Shown here: positions 63,448 through 64,000 of the stretch, piece by piece
How the letters are laid out: every line of letters begins with the position of its first letter
Numbering within the stretch: the stretch's first letter is position 1
Source: Methylocystis sp.
GTDB lineage: Bacteria; Pseudomonadota; Alphaproteobacteria; Rhizobiales; Beijerinckiaceae
DNA length: 64,000 nucleotides
NCBI GenBank assembly: GCA_020252485.1
Contig: JADCCX010000009.1
Coordinates: 1 to 64,000, forward strand
Direction of reading: 5' to 3'
The notes under the pieces: generated by a model
The model's database searches: none
What the model was told of the DNA's origin: nothing
What the model saw: only the letters and a program-made list of their open reading frames with translations
Program-made: the position numbers and the translations under genes

Positions 63448-64000
63448 GTGACATTTTCTGTTTCTTTTCCGCAATTAGATGAGGCGCGCCGACAAGTTTC
63501 GGGCGCGACCTGCTGGGTGCTGAGCGACGGCAAGGCGGGCGATGAGGCCCAGTGCCTGGGCGTGGCCGAGCGGCTGGGCCTTTCCCCCGTCGTCCGGCGC
63601 GTCAAGCCGCGCGCTCCATACGTGTGGCTTATGCCCTGGGGGCCGGTCGATCCAGCGGAAGCGCCCGGCAAACCGCACAGCCCCATCGCGCCGCCCTGGC
63701 CCGATATCGTGATTGCATCGGGCCGGCGGACGGTGGCCTATCTGCGCCGGATCAGGAAGGAATCCGGCGGAAGGACCCTCACAATCTTTCTCAAGGACCC
63801 ATCGACGGGCGCCGATACGGCGGAGACCATCTGGGTGCCGCTGCATGACAAGCTTCGCGGAGAGAACGTGCTGGCGACGCTCACTTCACCGCACCGCATC
63901 TCGCCCGAAAGGCTGGCCGAAGCGCGGGCCCGAACGCCCGCCTGGCTTCAGCCCGGCCGGATCACCGCTGGCGTTCTCCTGGGCGGCAACAGCCGCAACC
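63448..64000 (+). CDS. ELM1-family protein, partial (cut by window end)
   Basis: The frame is open from GTG 63448 to the window end, 184 codons. CWVLSDGKAGDEAQCLGVAE, then PWPDIVIASGRRTVAYLRRI and FLKDPSTGADTAE match the bacterial ELM1 (mitochondrial fission ELM1-like, DUF1022-type) proteins, whose enzymatic role is unknown. The start is uncertain because the frame extends further upstream. It is divergent from the Lrp gene. Confidence 0.8.
   Translation, partial: MTFSVSFPQLDEARRQVSGATCWVLSDGKAGDEAQCLGVAERLGLSPVVRRVKPRAPYVWLMPWGPVDPAEAPGKPHSPIAPPWPDIVIASGRRTVAYLRRIRKESGGRTLTIFLKDPSTGADTAETIWVPLHDKLRGENVLATLTSPHRISPERLAEARARTPAWLQPGRITAGVLLGGNSRN

Overview
The window is a GC-rich alphaproteobacterial chromosome segment, most likely from the order Hyphomicrobiales (Rhizobiales). 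This rests on the rhizobial-type ICE backbone, the ferredoxin-type cys operon, and the order of the core genes ubiE-ubiB-coaBC-dut-rrf2-cysK, mutM, carB and greA. No species can be named from the sequence alone.

Positions 1 to about 48,940 are the right-hand part of an integrative and conjugative element (ICE) of the ICEMlSym type. The left end and the integrase lie outside the window. The first 1.7 kb is a regulatory module resembling QseC-QseM-FseA of the Mesorhizobium loti symbiosis island. It has a qseC-like gene, cut at codon ~49 by what looks like the end of an insertion element, a divergent small DUF2285 (QseM-like) gene, and two overlapping ORFs in a 0/+1 arrangement that would make an FseA-like activator by ribosomal frameshifting. 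The rdfS-like excisionase follows, then a RepA-like initiator, DUF2840, traF, a lytic transglycosylase, a hairpin-rich gap that may hold oriT, the relaxase rlxS, the coupling protein traG/virD4 and a CopG-type gene. The mating-pair genes trbBCDEJ-K-LFGI resume only at 37.4 kb and are followed by DUF2274, vapBC and a LysR gene. A tRNA-Arg(CCG) at 48,939-49,015, whose 3' end faces the element, is the probable attachment site.

The two halves of the conjugation module are separated by about 28 kb of cargo (9.45-37.4 kb) devoted almost wholly to sulfur. Left to right it holds a sulfate-reduction operon (DUF2849, cysI, DUF934, cysH, cysD, cysN fused to DUF2061, a 54-aa membrane peptide, cysG) and a sulfate ABC transporter (sbp-cysT-cysW-cysA). 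A ferredoxin-NADP reductase follows, then an Lrp regulator divergent from an SsuACB-like importer. Next come a methionine ABC transporter (metNIQ), metZ and a LysE-type exporter. Last is a reverse-strand operon for reduced sulfur: a YeeE/YedE thiosulfate transporter, flavocytochrome c sulfide dehydrogenase FccAB, SoxYZ and a rhodanese. Together these would let a recipient import sulfate, thiosulfate, methionine and probably organosulfur compounds, reduce sulfate to sulfide, and form homocysteine from sulfide. They would also let it oxidise excess sulfide. Decayed sequence marks both cargo edges: a 30-bp perfect palindrome and a broken gene on the left, and a frameshifted transposase remnant on the right.

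From the tRNA to the end is ordinary chromosome: a reverse-strand ubiE-ubiB-coaBC-dut-rrf2-cysK run, forward mutM, carB, greA and a secreted hypothetical, a reverse membrane/spermidine-synthase-like protein with an Lrp regulator, and the start of an ELM1-family gene cut by the window end.
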